A DNA stretch of 46,804 nt from Alphaproteobacteria bacterium. GTDB taxonomy: Bacteria > Pseudomonadota > Alphaproteobacteria > Rhizobiales > JAKIUO01. Below are positions 38,388-46,481 of this stretch, one piece after another; the first letter of the stretch is position 1; every line of letters starts with the position of its first letter. The stretch spans positions 1 through 46,804 of the forward strand of contig JAJRRW010000093.1 in assembly GCA_024279115.1 (NCBI GenBank), given 5' to 3'. Below the pieces are notes generated by a model that made no database searches, was not told where the DNA came from, and was given only the letters and a program-made list of their open reading frames with translations. The position numbers and the translations under genes were made by a program.

Positions 38388-38987
38388 ATGTCTGAACTAT
38401 TTGTATCAAAATTCGATCTCATGAAACTTACTTCAATAGTACCTTGTACTCCTGAAGACTACTCGGATTTACGTGACTTGCATAAAATGACGATTAACGC
38501 GACAGGATGGCGTTTTTACAGCCTTGCCGAGGTCGCCGCCAAGCTCGCATAGATTGATCAGCCTGACTATACAATCGCTCTTATGAGCGAGAGTGTCCTG
38601 CTTGCCAAGATCAACGGCTTTCTCGTCGGTGCGGCCTCCTGGCGGCCCTCTAACGAGCATCCGCAAACAGCTGTCATCTCGGCCCTTTACCTGCATCCAG
38701 CATTTGCCAATGGCGGCATTGCCACCGCACTCATCGAAAGTTGCGAACAAGCATCCTATGATAGTGGCTTTCGCTGGATCTCCGCCCTGTCGGACTTGAA
38801 TTCGCGCCCCTTCTTCACAAAACTTGGCTACGAATCCAAGGGATACAGAAACAGCAAACGTGACCAGTCTGTGCAATATCCCTTGCAGATCATGACCCGC
38901 CATATCAGTGCCCAATATGGGAAGGCAAAAAAGACCCAATCCCCGACGCGACCCACACACACAGAGGAACCGGCGGTCAATGAGTAG
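38388..38987 (+). pseudogene. GNAT N-acetyltransferase interrupted by an in-frame amber codon
   Basis: From an ATG at 38388 the frame reads MSELFVSKFDLMKLTSIVPC, then a normal GNAT start (TPEDYSDLRDLHKMTINATG, WRFYSLAEVAAKLA). Codon 55 is TAG (38550-38552). The same frame continues IDQPDYTIALMSESVLLAKI, then the acetyl-CoA-binding core (ISALYLHPAFANGGIATALI) and ends with 198 sense codons in total. Both sides of the stop look intact, so this is one nonsense mutation. An internal ATG at 38583 could give a 134-residue fragment that lacks strand 1 and helix 1 of the fold. The substrate is unknown. Confidence 0.82.
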
Positions 38988-39087
38988 TGACCCATGGAAA
39001 CCAAAGCACGGTTTAGTGGTCTAGCTACTAAACCCGAACAATGGATAAGCAAAAGTATTAATCATTGTTTTACAACAATAAATTTAT

Positions 39088-39213
39088 GTCATCCCCGCGC
39101 AGGCGGGGAACCATAACCCCAGACCTGTCATTTTCACGTACAAATCCATCAACAGACTCCCGTTCCAAATTGCCAAGTCAGGGAGTATGGATCCCCGCCT
39201 GCGCGGGGATGAC
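39088..39213. repeat. Inverted-repeat (MITE-like) intergenic element
   Basis: A 22-base arm beginning GTCATCCCCGCGCAGGCGGG at 39088-39109 recurs inverted at 39192-39213. Each arm also forms its own hairpin (CCCCGCGCAGGCGGGG-type). The 82 bases between are AT-richer and noncoding. This family is abundant in proteobacterial intergenic DNA and often gives spurious short protein predictions. Confidence 0.85.
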
Positions 39214-39403
39214 ACTGATGTATAACGATAAATCAACGTGTATTATTTAAAGTCGGAGATATTCCTTATCCATTATTCAGGTTACTAAAACATATAGACG
39301 GCTCCATTCGCTCCCCGGACAAGCTTGGGAGCGGAAGCGAGCAAACGCCGAGCCGGGGTCAAGAGTATTGGAGACGATAGTTCGCGCCGTATTGCCCCTG
39401 GAT

Positions 39404-39420
39404 CCCGGGGCAAGCCCGGG
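39404..39420. repeat. CCCGGGGCAAGCCCGGG palindromic element
   Basis: Identical to the element at 28249-28265; both are preceded by a G-G-[AG]-T-like context. A degenerate relative lies about 90 bases upstream (CCCCGGACAAGCTTGGGAG). Confidence 0.8.
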
Positions 39421-39440
39421 AAGCGTAAGAATAGTATAGA

Positions 39441-39484
39441 GTGCTTCCGAGAAAAGTGGGTACCGGTTTTCCGATAAGAAGCAC
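39441..39484. repeat. Rhizobial-type short palindromic repeat
   Basis: GTGCTT at the left end pairs with AAGCAC at the right end of a 44-base element. Its core AAAAGTGGGTACCGGTTTTC resembles the AAAGTG...CCGGTTTTCC repeats scattered through Hyphomicrobiales genomes. The full hairpin is imperfect. Confidence 0.75.
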
Positions 39485-39568
39485 GATAAAACAAAGAGCT
39501 AGGGGCTTTCATTTGTCAACCTAAAACGGAAAGACCCTAGATTTCTAGAGGCAACGCTCTACCAACAC

Positions 39569-39603
39569 AAAAATGTCCCCCCGCTTTGCGGGGGGACATT
39601 TTG
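39569..39603 (-). terminator. Terminator after the outer-membrane protein gene
   Basis: AAATGTCCCCCCGC and GCGGGGGGACATTT form a 14-bp stem with a TTT loop, flanked by A and T runs. It can end leftward transcription from the outer-membrane protein gene, which stops at 39696, and could also work in the other direction. Confidence 0.85.
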
Positions 39604-39695
39604 TAATTTCTAACCCTCTTTTCGCGAAGCTCTCATTCTTTGTGCCTTGCACATGGAACTTGAAAAGATTTGCGTATTGCCAACCTCGCAGCGCC

Positions 39696-40541
39696 CTACT
39701 TGTAAGGAGCTGAATAGGTTGGAGCAGGGGGAATATCTTTGTAAGATACTTCTTCGATTGCATCTCCGCCACGGGCAAATTTATAGGCCAGTGTCAGACG
39801 TATAGAATGGCTATCGAGATCAAAAGTATCATTTTCCAAAACGTTACCTGCCAGATTAACGACAGCAGCGCCGAAGCTTTCTGCCCCATAATTGGTATAG
39901 CGATATTCACCTTTGAGCGAGAAGCCGTTGCCAATATCCTGCTCGAGACCAGCACCAAGAACGAGGCCGCTGAAATCAATTTCTCTGGAGATCTTGAATG
40001 AACCACCTGGAAGCCCGGTGCCATTATTTTCAGTAACGGCAATATCGGCACTGGTGCGCGAATAGCCAACAAGACCATAAAGCATTTAGGTGTTTGATGT
40101 CAGCAAGCCAACACGAGCACCAATAGTCCATGTGCTGTTGCGCTGCATATCCCAGCCATAGGGACCAGCAGTACCAAAGAAATCTTTTTCTTCGTGGTCG
40201 GAACCACCAAAATCAAAATCCGTAAAGGCACCAAGTACAAAGCGCTCACGAACCTGCCAGTCATAGCCCACACCAATGGTTCCAAACAGGCCATCTCCGC
40301 CACGACTATCGTCAGTGCCTGTACCTGTAATAGTGGTAGGGTCAGCAACAGTCGTTGTATTGTATTTATGACCGATCATATCGGCATTCACCCCAATACC
40401 GGCACCGAGCCACAAACCATTCCAGTTTGTTGCTCCATCACAACCCACCGGACATGCTCCTTGAGCGGCAGCAGGGTTGGCACCAGCGGCAACCATCATC
40501 ATTATACCGGCGACGCCAGCAATTGTACTCCGAATAACCAT
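39696..40541 (-). pseudogene. Outer-membrane beta-barrel protein interrupted by an in-frame TAA
   Basis: An Omp25/31-like small beta-barrel protein. AAGGAG precedes the ATG at 40541. A signal peptide (IAGVAGIMMMVAAGANPAAA) is followed by alternating barrel strands (NWNGLWLGAGIGVNADMIG, GTIGVGYDWQVRERFVLGAF). Codon 152 is TAA (40086-40088), right after STWTIGARVGLLTSNT. The frame continues MLYGLVGYSRTSADIAV, the expected next hairpin, to the final strand SHSIRLTLAYKF. A further 23 residues (GDAIEEVSYKDIPPAPTYSA...) follow the usual terminal Phe, which is unusual. The stop lies mid-barrel, so a truncated product could not fold into the outer membrane. TTA to TAA would be one change. Confidence 0.85.
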
Positions 40542-41219
40542 TTTACACTCTCCTTAAATTGCGTTAACTCGCATTGGAACTACATCGTCAAAGCCATTTC
40601 TGACGCTGACTGGTTGCCTTCATGTCTTTTAAAAAATGCAATACAAGGAGTAAGACCGAACGCTCCAATACGCTGTACTCAGCAGCTCCGAACATACGAA
40701 CTACTTGAGCAAATTTATAAACAAAAAGGGTGAATAAACCGATAAATTGAGGTTTACACATCGTTTACTTTTGGAGGGGAAGAAGGTGCAATAACCACAG
40801 TGAATTTACCCACCTATACGATGCATCTACGCAACTTAACTATTTGCAATATAGACGTTTTTCCAGAACTATTCGAATGTAAACATTTAAAAGTGTTTGC
40901 TTTGGGTGCTGGCAAAAAAACAACTGGTTCGCGAAAATATTGCGGGTAATTCGTCGCAAAACGAATCACTTTGGGACAGTTTTTATTGATAAGAAGACCC
41001 CGTCCGCCTTAAGCACCGCTTCACTGACTGGCGGCCATTGCACGAAGGGGTTTAAGCGGCACCTCGACAGATCGCCAGGAGTGGATCCTCGATAAATATG
41101 CGGGACGAATTCATGGCCCTGAACAAACAATGTGGCCGCATATTTTCAAGGATGACCATGGGGAGAGATCCCCCCCCCTCGCCATCCCGGATGACCATGA
41201 ACTGTACTAATTGCGCCTA
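40542..41219. other. Intergenic region upstream of the outer-membrane protein gene
   Basis: About 680 bases, AT-rich in its left half. It must hold the promoter of the leftward gene; TTGACG about 40 bases before its ATG is a possible -35. A rightward frame ending at 41208 (with EWILDKYAGRIHGPEQTMW) has no start or family match. Nothing else is supported. Confidence 0.4.
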
Positions 41220-41768
41220 TCACGGTCTGTTCGCGAAAATTCTCACACATTTTTGTAACATCCTGAACGTTTTTTGAGTTTGCGCAATAGCGTGCCGTTC
41301 CCAAAATCTTTTGCACCGCCGGGGAATTTGAGGGGGCATTGGATTGCCTTGCGCAATCGTTGGAAATCCGTACTGGGAGACGCATTTTTCACCATACCAC
41401 CAAGGGAGTTGCATTTTTCCGCGGTAGGCTTTTCGTCTTTTCCAAATTATGGAGCATTGCTTCCTCCAGGCCGTAGAACCAGGCTTTTTGTGGCCATTGC
41501 CTACGCCAGGGTTGTTGTTATGGTGACGGTGACGATAGCTGCGGGAATGAACCCGTTGAACAAGCCCATGCTCAAACATTGCCAACGGCGCGCTTTTTGT
41601 TGTGATCTGGTTTGGTGCCATCATCACCGCTTGCGCGGTCCCTGTCGTGAGAACCGCTGCAACGAAGATGGCGGCAAGGACAAGTTGTTTTAGGTGCGCG
41701 CCGCCTGCACAAAAGAACTGCTCTGCATCACATATTTTCTTTCTGGTTGATTGTGTATGTTTCGGCAT
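41220..41768 (-). CDS. Small basic secreted protein, unknown function
   Basis: About 182 residues from the ATG at 41768 (MPKHTQSTRKK), which has AAAGGA upstream; the frame extends nine residues further. A long polar N-region precedes a hydrophobic signal segment (LKQLVLAAIFVAAVLTTGTA) with a cut near AQA/VM. The mature part is basic, His/Arg/Asn-rich (HSRSYRHRHHNNNPGVGNGH), and has several Cys (CSIIWKRRKAYRG, EKCVSQYG, RRCKRFW, LQKCVRIF) that may form disulfides. No family is recognised. The His-rich stretch might bind metal; that is a guess. Confidence 0.65.
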   Translation of the reverse strand: MPKHTQSTRKKICDAEQFFCAGGAHLKQLVLAAIFVAAVLTTGTAQAVMMAPNQITTKSAPLAMFEHGLVQRVHSRSYRHRHHNNNPGVGNGHKKPGSTAWRKQCSIIWKRRKAYRGKMQLPWWYGEKCVSQYGFPTIAQGNPMPPQIPRRCKRFWERHAIAQTQKTFRMLQKCVRIFANRP

Positions 41769-41958
41769 TTTAATGATCCTTTTCATGCTGTGCAACGATG
41801 ATTGCCGGGTGACAATTTTGTTGCCGTTGAGAAAAAGATACGCAAAGCACGTGTGGGATCATATGGGGGGAAACCCCCATTCCGCAGCGGGGCACTTCAT
41901 CCTACATTCATATTGCGATAATGATTTACACGAGGAATGACACGATGGCGTTTATTGA

Positions 41959-42621
41959 CTATAGGAGCTTTTGTTGCTCGATGAGATTTTCTCTCAATGC
42001 CTTGGACATCAACTCAACCAGCGAGCGGACCTGCAGTTTTGCCATCAGGCTGGCCCGGTGTTTTTCAGCTGTCTTGGGGCTGATGCCCATCAGATCCGCA
42101 ATTTCGACGTTGGTTTTCCCCGCCACAAGTATATTGAGCGTTTGGCGCTCTCTTGGTGTCAGCTCGGGCAATGGGGGAACCTGCTCCAGGAGCGCAAGTA
42201 TTTTTGTTTCAACATGCTTGCTGCCACGAAGGATCAAGGGCAGTTTTTCAAACAGCTCCGTACTGTCAGAGGCTTTGGAAAACAGGCCCTCGACCCCCGC
42301 TTCAACCAGACCGGCCAACAGGCCGCTTGACGTCACCGCCGTCAACACCACAATCTTGGTATCGGGGCTCCAACGCTGGATATCCAGTAAAATTTCGGCA
42401 CCCGAGGCGAACGGCATGGATATGTCAAGCAGCAACAGATCAGGCCGCAGGGTCTTGACCAGCTCTATGGTTTGCAGGCCATTCTCCGCTTCGCCAACCA
42501 CTTCAATTCCCTCGACCTCAAGAAAGCCCGGCTCTTCCAGCGCGGTCCTTAAGCCTGATCGCACAATCGTGTGGTCATCGGCAATTATCGCAGTAAACTT
42601 ATTTCCAGTATGGTATGGCAT
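41959..42621 (-). CDS. NarL/LuxR-family response regulator
   Basis: 220 residues. The receiver domain has the acidic pair Asp15/Asp16, the phospho-acceptor Asp66 in LLLLDISMP, Thr94 and Lys116. The C-terminal LuxR helix-turn-helix is complete: LTPRERQTLNILVAGKTNVE, IADLMGISPKTAEKHRASLM. It diverges from the histidine kinase gene, with only 38 bases between the two start codons, so their promoters overlap and the pair almost certainly forms one signalling system. Target genes are unknown; the downstream secreted protein and outer-membrane gene on the same strand are possible candidates. Confidence 0.93.
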   Translation of the reverse strand: MPYHTGNKFTAIIADDHTIVRSGLRTALEEPGFLEVEGIEVVGEAENGLQTIELVKTLRPDLLLLDISMPFASGAEILLDIQRWSPDTKIVVLTAVTSSGLLAGLVEAGVEGLFSKASDSTELFEKLPLILRGSKHVETKILALLEQVPPLPELTPRERQTLNILVAGKTNVEIADLMGISPKTAEKHRASLMAKLQVRSLVELMSKALRENLIEQQKLL

Positions 42622-42659
42622 AAAAAAAATATCTCCAGCCGAGTTGGGAGTAGGATAGC

Positions 42660-44276
42660 ATGTTTGGTCCAGGCAAACTATCGCAGGCAGGTTTCCATCG
42701 TTACCACGGCCCGGTGGCGATGGCGGTCATGCTGGCAAGCGGCTTGTCTTGCGGTCCCGCCTCTGCGATCGAATTCGCCGAACGAAGCGCACAACTGGGC
42801 GACCTGAATGCAACGGTTGTCAGCTCAACGGTGTTTTATACCAGCTTGTTCACCCTGATTTTTGCGCTGCTTGCCGTGTCGATCGCTCTCAAACGCTATA
42901 TTTGGTCCGGCTATATGGGCCTTATTGCCATGGGCCTGGCCTATGTGGGCCTGCTTGAGCAAAATGTCACCGGCATTGTCTGGTCAGGCTTGGCGCTTGA
43001 ACCGCGCCAACTTCAGGCATTTGGCTATGTGATGGTGAGTTGCATCGTCGCCCTTGCATCTTACGCCATTACTCCAGACCACCCCTTCACCCGTTTCAAA
43101 ATCCCCTTGCGCGTCGCCGCCGCATTGGTCTGGATAATCTGGTTGACCAGCCTTCGTCTATCGCTTGACACCTCATATTTATTATTCAACGTGGTGGCTG
43201 CCTCCTCGGGCATCACGCATTTCATACCGCTGGTTACGTTTACGCGGTTGCAAGGAGGACCAGACCGGCTCATTCGTTACCTGATCGGCTTTGTTCTTTT
43301 GTGTGCTGTATTCGCCGCCGTCTTTATCTCTTTTGGCTGGTTCGGGTTTGACGTCCATCTCGTTACAGTCAACAGGGTCGTCATGGCCCTGTGCCTGATG
43401 GCCTTCTCGTTCCTATTCCTGCACCAGATTATTGCGGTGCGTTCCGATCGCGAACAGGTCATTCAAAAATCGCTGGATCAGGCCATGCAACAGATACGCA
43501 TCAACAAGGAGCTACTGGAAGCGGAAAAACGCTATAGCGCGGCACGCGAAGTCGCGCGCCTGCAAAGCATGCGCATGGCAACCGCCTCACACGATATTCG
43601 ACAGCCCATATCCTCGCTACGCACCAGTATCGCAGTGCTGGCCAAGAACAAGCCACCAGAAGTGCGCGAGCAACTCAAAGCAGCGTTTGAATATCTCGAT
43701 CAGTTGGCCGCCAGCTATATGGAAGAAGCAAGGGAGCGCAACGGCCCCGATAGCGCGACGCCCACGCCCGCTGCAAATCCGGTCCATGATGAGCAACAGC
43801 GTGTCCTTGAGCCCAATGCAAGCGAACCGGTATCGGTCGACCTGATCACCAAAACACTGCAGCGCATGTTCCGCGATGAAGCCAAAGGCAAGGCCCTTGG
43901 CTTCAATGTTAAATCCGTGGATCGAACGATCGAGGTACAGCCCCTTGCCTTGATGCGCATTTTGTCAAATTTGGTTTCCAATGCGATCAAGCATACCAAG
44001 AACGGTACAATCAGCCTGACCGCGAGGGATGACGGAGCTAATGTGGCGTTTGAAGTTGCCAACGACGCCCATGGTGATTTTGAAAAACAAACCCCCGATG
44101 GAAAGGGATTATTCAACTCCTGGCAAAAGGGAGAGGGGTCACCGGGTTTCGGGTTAGGCCTTGCAATCGTGCGTCAACAGGCTGAAACTGCGGGACTATC
44201 ATTGCACCACACCAGCAGCCCCGAGGCTGGAACGACATTTACACTGCTCGTGCCGCTTAACAAGGAAACGCCATGA
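42660..44276 (+). CDS. Membrane sensor histidine kinase
   Basis: 538 residues. About seven hydrophobic segments fill residues 45-265 and form a membrane sensor domain. A coiled-coil linker (DREQVIQKSLDQAMQQIRIN) leads to the HisKA box with His311 in ATASHDIRQPISSLR. The HATPase domain shows the N-box SNLVSNAIKHTKNG, a degenerate G1 region and the G2 box GFGLGLAIVRQQAE. There is no large periplasmic domain, so it probably senses a signal in or at the membrane. It is divergent from the NarL-type regulator; DUF2147 overlaps its end by four bases. Confidence 0.92.
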   Translation: MFGPGKLSQAGFHRYHGPVAMAVMLASGLSCGPASAIEFAERSAQLGDLNATVVSSTVFYTSLFTLIFALLAVSIALKRYIWSGYMGLIAMGLAYVGLLEQNVTGIVWSGLALEPRQLQAFGYVMVSCIVALASYAITPDHPFTRFKIPLRVAAALVWIIWLTSLRLSLDTSYLLFNVVAASSGITHFIPLVTFTRLQGGPDRLIRYLIGFVLLCAVFAAVFISFGWFGFDVHLVTVNRVVMALCLMAFSFLFLHQIIAVRSDREQVIQKSLDQAMQQIRINKELLEAEKRYSAAREVARLQSMRMATASHDIRQPISSLRTSIAVLAKNKPPEVREQLKAAFEYLDQLAASYMEEARERNGPDSATPTPAANPVHDEQQRVLEPNASEPVSVDLITKTLQRMFRDEAKGKALGFNVKSVDRTIEVQPLALMRILSNLVSNAIKHTKNGTISLTARDDGANVAFEVANDAHGDFEKQTPDGKGLFNSWQKGEGSPGFGLGLAIVRQQAETAGLSLHHTSSPEAGTTFTLLVPLNKETP

Positions 44277-44671
44277 AAACATACTTGCTCCATGTCTCCA
44301 CGGGTATTGCTACGATATTATTGGCGCTTGCGATCCCTGCCATTGCCCACGCCGACATCCTTGGCACATGGAAGACCGGTGCCAAAAACGGCTCGTGGGG
44401 TTATATCAAGTTTTACCGTTGCGGCACCAGATATTGCGGCAGGCTGGTTGGCGGCGGAGGGCGCAAGGTGAACCGCAAACTGTTTGGTACCCTTATCGTC
44501 AAGCGCATGCGCCGCAAGGGCCGCTCTTACTCTGGCGGGCAAATCCTCGATGCCGATGCTGGACAATGGTATCTTTCAAAAATGCGTCTGATCGGCAAGA
44601 ACCGCCTGCAAGTGCAAGGCTGCGTGCTGGGCGGTCTTATTTGTGGCGGACAAAACTGGTCCCGCCGATAG
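44273..44671 (+). CDS. DUF2147 secreted protein
   Basis: 132 residues with a signal peptide (GIATILLALAIPAIAHA, cut before DILG). The DUF2147 domain follows: DILGTWKTGAKNGSWGYIKF, CGTRYCGRLVGGG and, near the end, KNRLQVQGCVLGGLICGGQNW. The four Cys in two pairs suit disulfides. DUF2147 proteins are small periplasmic proteins of unknown role. Its ATG overlaps the kinase stop (ATGA), which indicates translational coupling, so it may take part in the same signalling pathway. Confidence 0.85.
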   Translation: MKTYLLHVSTGIATILLALAIPAIAHADILGTWKTGAKNGSWGYIKFYRCGTRYCGRLVGGGGRKVNRKLFGTLIVKRMRRKGRSYSGGQILDADAGQWYLSKMRLIGKNRLQVQGCVLGGLICGGQNWSRR

Positions 44672-44794
44672 CAGGGGTTGGACACTCTTTTATCTAACCG
44701 CCACGGGCTCGTCGTAATGAGCTGCGCACCCCGCCCACACGGGGATCAAGCGGTTTGAATGAAAAGCGGGGGTGACAGGAAAAACCCATGCTCT

Positions 44795-45400
44795 TTACAT
44801 TTCTTTTCTGGCCTTGATGGCGGCGGCCAGGGTGCCCTCGTCGAGATAGTCCAGCTCGCCGCCCACCGGGACGCCGTGGGCCAGTTGCGAGACTTTGACA
44901 TTGCAAGGGGCCAGTTGTTCCATGATGTAATGACAGGTGCTTTGCCCCTCAATGGTGGCATTGAGGGCGAGCAGAACTTCGCTGACGCTGTTGGTGCTGG
45001 CGCGTTCAATGAGGGAGTTCAGATTGAGGTCTTCGGGGTCAATGCCATCAAGGGGCGAGCGCACACCGCCCAGCACATGATAGCGCGCTTTGGTGACCTT
45101 TGCCCGCTCCAGCGCCCACAGATCGCCGACCTCTTCCACCACCACAATCATCGAATGATCGCGGCGTTCATCGCGGCAGATGGCGCAGGGTTCCAGCACA
45201 TCAACATTGCCGCAACGCGAGCAGATCTCAATTTTTTGCGCCGTTTCTGACATGCTGGCCGCCAAAGGCTCCAGCAGGCTTTCACGTTTTTTGATGAGAT
45301 GCAGGGCGGCCCGTCTGGCCGAACGGGGGCCAAGCCCCGGCAATTTCGCCAGTAGCGAAATCAGTCGCTCTATTTCAGGACCTGCAACTTTATGAACCAT
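44795..45400 (-). CDS. recR: Recombination mediator RecR
   Basis: 201 residues from the ATG at 45400 ([20 protein letters not shown]); the open frame extends further but has no support. RecR, with RecF/RecO, loads RecA at gaps. The helix-hairpin-helix ([16 protein letters not shown]), the Cys4 zinc finger ([16 protein letters not shown]), and the Toprim domain ([25 protein letters not shown]) are all present. The length is standard. In many bacteria recR follows dnaX-ybaB directly; here an RRM gene lies between. Confidence 0.96.
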   Translation of the reverse strand: MVHKVAGPEIERLISLLAKLPGLGPRSARRAALHLIKKRESLLEPLAASMSETAQKIEICSRCGNVDVLEPCAICRDERRDHSMIVVVEEVGDLWALERAKVTKARYHVLGGVRSPLDGIDPEDLNLNSLIERASTNSVSEVLLALNATIEGQSTCHYIMEQLAPCNVKVSQLAHGVPVGGELDYLDEGTLAAAIKARKEM

Positions 45401-45616
45401 AAGGAAAACCCTGTCTTGATGTATGGCCCAATACCAAATCGGTTGGCAAAAGGTCATCATAACGCAGGACATCATAACGCTGAAAATGAAATTGAGCGAC
45501 AAATATTCCAGAGCCGCTCCCCACAAAGAGACGGGGACCCCCGTAAAGAGCGGTTTCTTGTATCTTGCCTGATCTGCAAAATACAGATCAAAAGCGGTTC
45601 GTTCGATCAGCTCGGA

Positions 45617-45871
45617 TTAACGACGATCTGGACGAGGACGCGCTTCGTTGACTTTGATGGTGCGGCCATCAAGATCAGTACCGTCAAGCGCTTCGATGGC
45701 TTTTTTGCCATCATCATCATTGGCCATTTCAACAAAGCCGAAGCCTTTCGAACGACCGGTGTCGCGGTCCATGATCACTTTGGCGCTGGAGACTTCGCCA
45801 AATTCGGCAAATGCTTCGTGAAGTTCGTTATCTTGCGTATTGTACGAAAGATTACCTGCATAAATATTCAT
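45617..45871 (-). CDS. RRM-type RNA-binding protein
   Basis: 84 residues, a single RNA recognition motif: RNP2 is IYAGNL, RNP1 is KGFGFVEM, and the sheet ends KVNEARPRPDRR. It resembles the small glycine-poor RRM proteins of cyanobacteria and some proteobacteria that bind single-stranded RNA, sometimes in cold response. It lies between ybaB and recR on the same strand with large gaps on both sides, which suggests its own promoter. A small hairpin (ACGGGG/CCCCGT at 45531-45544) lies downstream. A structured stretch at 45985-46079 is about 110 bases upstream of the start. Confidence 0.92.
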   Translation of the reverse strand: MNIYAGNLSYNTQDNELHEAFAEFGEVSSAKVIMDRDTGRSKGFGFVEMANDDDGKKAIEALDGTDLDGRTIKVNEARPRPDRR

Positions 45872-45984
45872 CAGTTCTCACATCAAATCCGTGCATTGTC
45901 ATAATTAAACACTATTGATGGATCAACGCACAAAATCGAACAATAGCCACCACGTCCATATACGGGATAGATCATTACAGGTGG

Positions 45985-46079
45985 TACACAGGTCCCATTG
46001 GCAACCGTAGTCCTCAACAGGCCCCAAGGCCTCTACAAAAATCAGTGCCTCCCAAAAGGCTGTCGGCGAGACCTGTGTA
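45985..46079. other. Structured segment with a 10-bp closing stem (possible RNA element)
   Basis: TACACAGGTC (45985-45994) and GACCTGTGTA (46070-46079) pair perfectly and enclose 75 bases. Inside are further short complementary pairs (GTAG...CTAC, AGGCC...GGCCT). The layout suggests a multi-branched RNA on either strand. If on the minus strand it lies in the long leader of the RRM gene. No known riboswitch signature is recognised. Confidence 0.3.
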
Positions 46080-46160
46080 GGCCCATATAGCGCCCACGTA
46101 AAGGGTAAATATCAACTGCTGGCAGGCAATCAGGCGCCCAACTGCCTTGCCAGGCATCTC

Positions 46161-46481
46161 CTAAAACAGCTTCATGCCAGGAGGCAGCGGCATATCTCCT
46201 GCCATCGACTGCATTTTTTCCGCCGTGACCTGCTCGAGTTTGCCTTTGGCATCATTGTGAGCGGCGATAACAAGGTCTTCCAATATCTCTGCTTCATCTG
46301 GTTTCAAAAGGCTGCCATCGACCTGCATCGCCTTCATGGCCCCCTTGCCATCCAGCGTCACGCGCACCAGTCCGGCCCCTGCCTGTCCTTCGACTTCCAA
46401 CAAAGCAAGTTCGTCCTGCATCTTGCTCATCTTGGCCTGTAAATCCTTGGCCTGAGACATCATATCCATGAAACCCTTCAT
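46161..46481 (-). CDS. ybaB: YbaB/EbfC-family nucleoid-associated protein
   Basis: 106 residues, standard length. [20 protein letters not shown] and [20 protein letters not shown] are typical of the family, ending PLPPGMKLF. It forms dimers that bind DNA and is linked to nucleoid organisation. Its ATG overlaps the dnaX stop (ATGA), so it is translationally coupled to dnaX, as in most bacteria. Confidence 0.95.
   Translation of the reverse strand: MKGFMDMMSQAKDLQAKMSKMQDELALLEVEGQAGAGLVRVTLDGKGAMKAMQVDGSLLKPDEAEILEDLVIAAHNDAKGKLEQVTAEKMQSMAGDMPLPPGMKLF

Larger units (their letters stand above)
38988..39695. other. Repeat-rich intergenic region
   Basis: About 700 bases between the GNAT and outer-membrane protein genes, packed with repeat elements: an inverted-repeat element (39088-39213), a CCCGGGGCAAGCCCGGG element (39404-39420), a related degenerate copy near 39311-39330, and a long palindrome (39441-39484). 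A terminator closes it. Frames in it translate these repeats and are not genes. Confidence 0.75.

Noticed and set aside
39088-39213. CRISPR array
   Set aside because: There are only two inverted arms, no direct repeats with spacers and no cas genes.
39065-39250. 61-residue frame in the repeat-rich spacer
   Set aside because: It translates the inverted-repeat element, which yields spurious SPRRRG... and PACAGMT... peptides in many genomes.
28329-40541. Stop-codon recoding to explain the in-frame TAG and TAA codons
   Set aside because: TAG ends intact genes (2693-2695, 33039-33041) and TAA ends gltB (5546-5548), and the only tRNA here reads Gln codons, so nonsense mutation or sequence error is simpler.
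41062-41208. Protein-like frame containing EWILDKYAGRIHGPEQTMW
   Set aside because: It follows an in-frame stop, has no start codon or ribosome-binding site, and no family is recognisable; possibly a gene remnant, but too weak to list.
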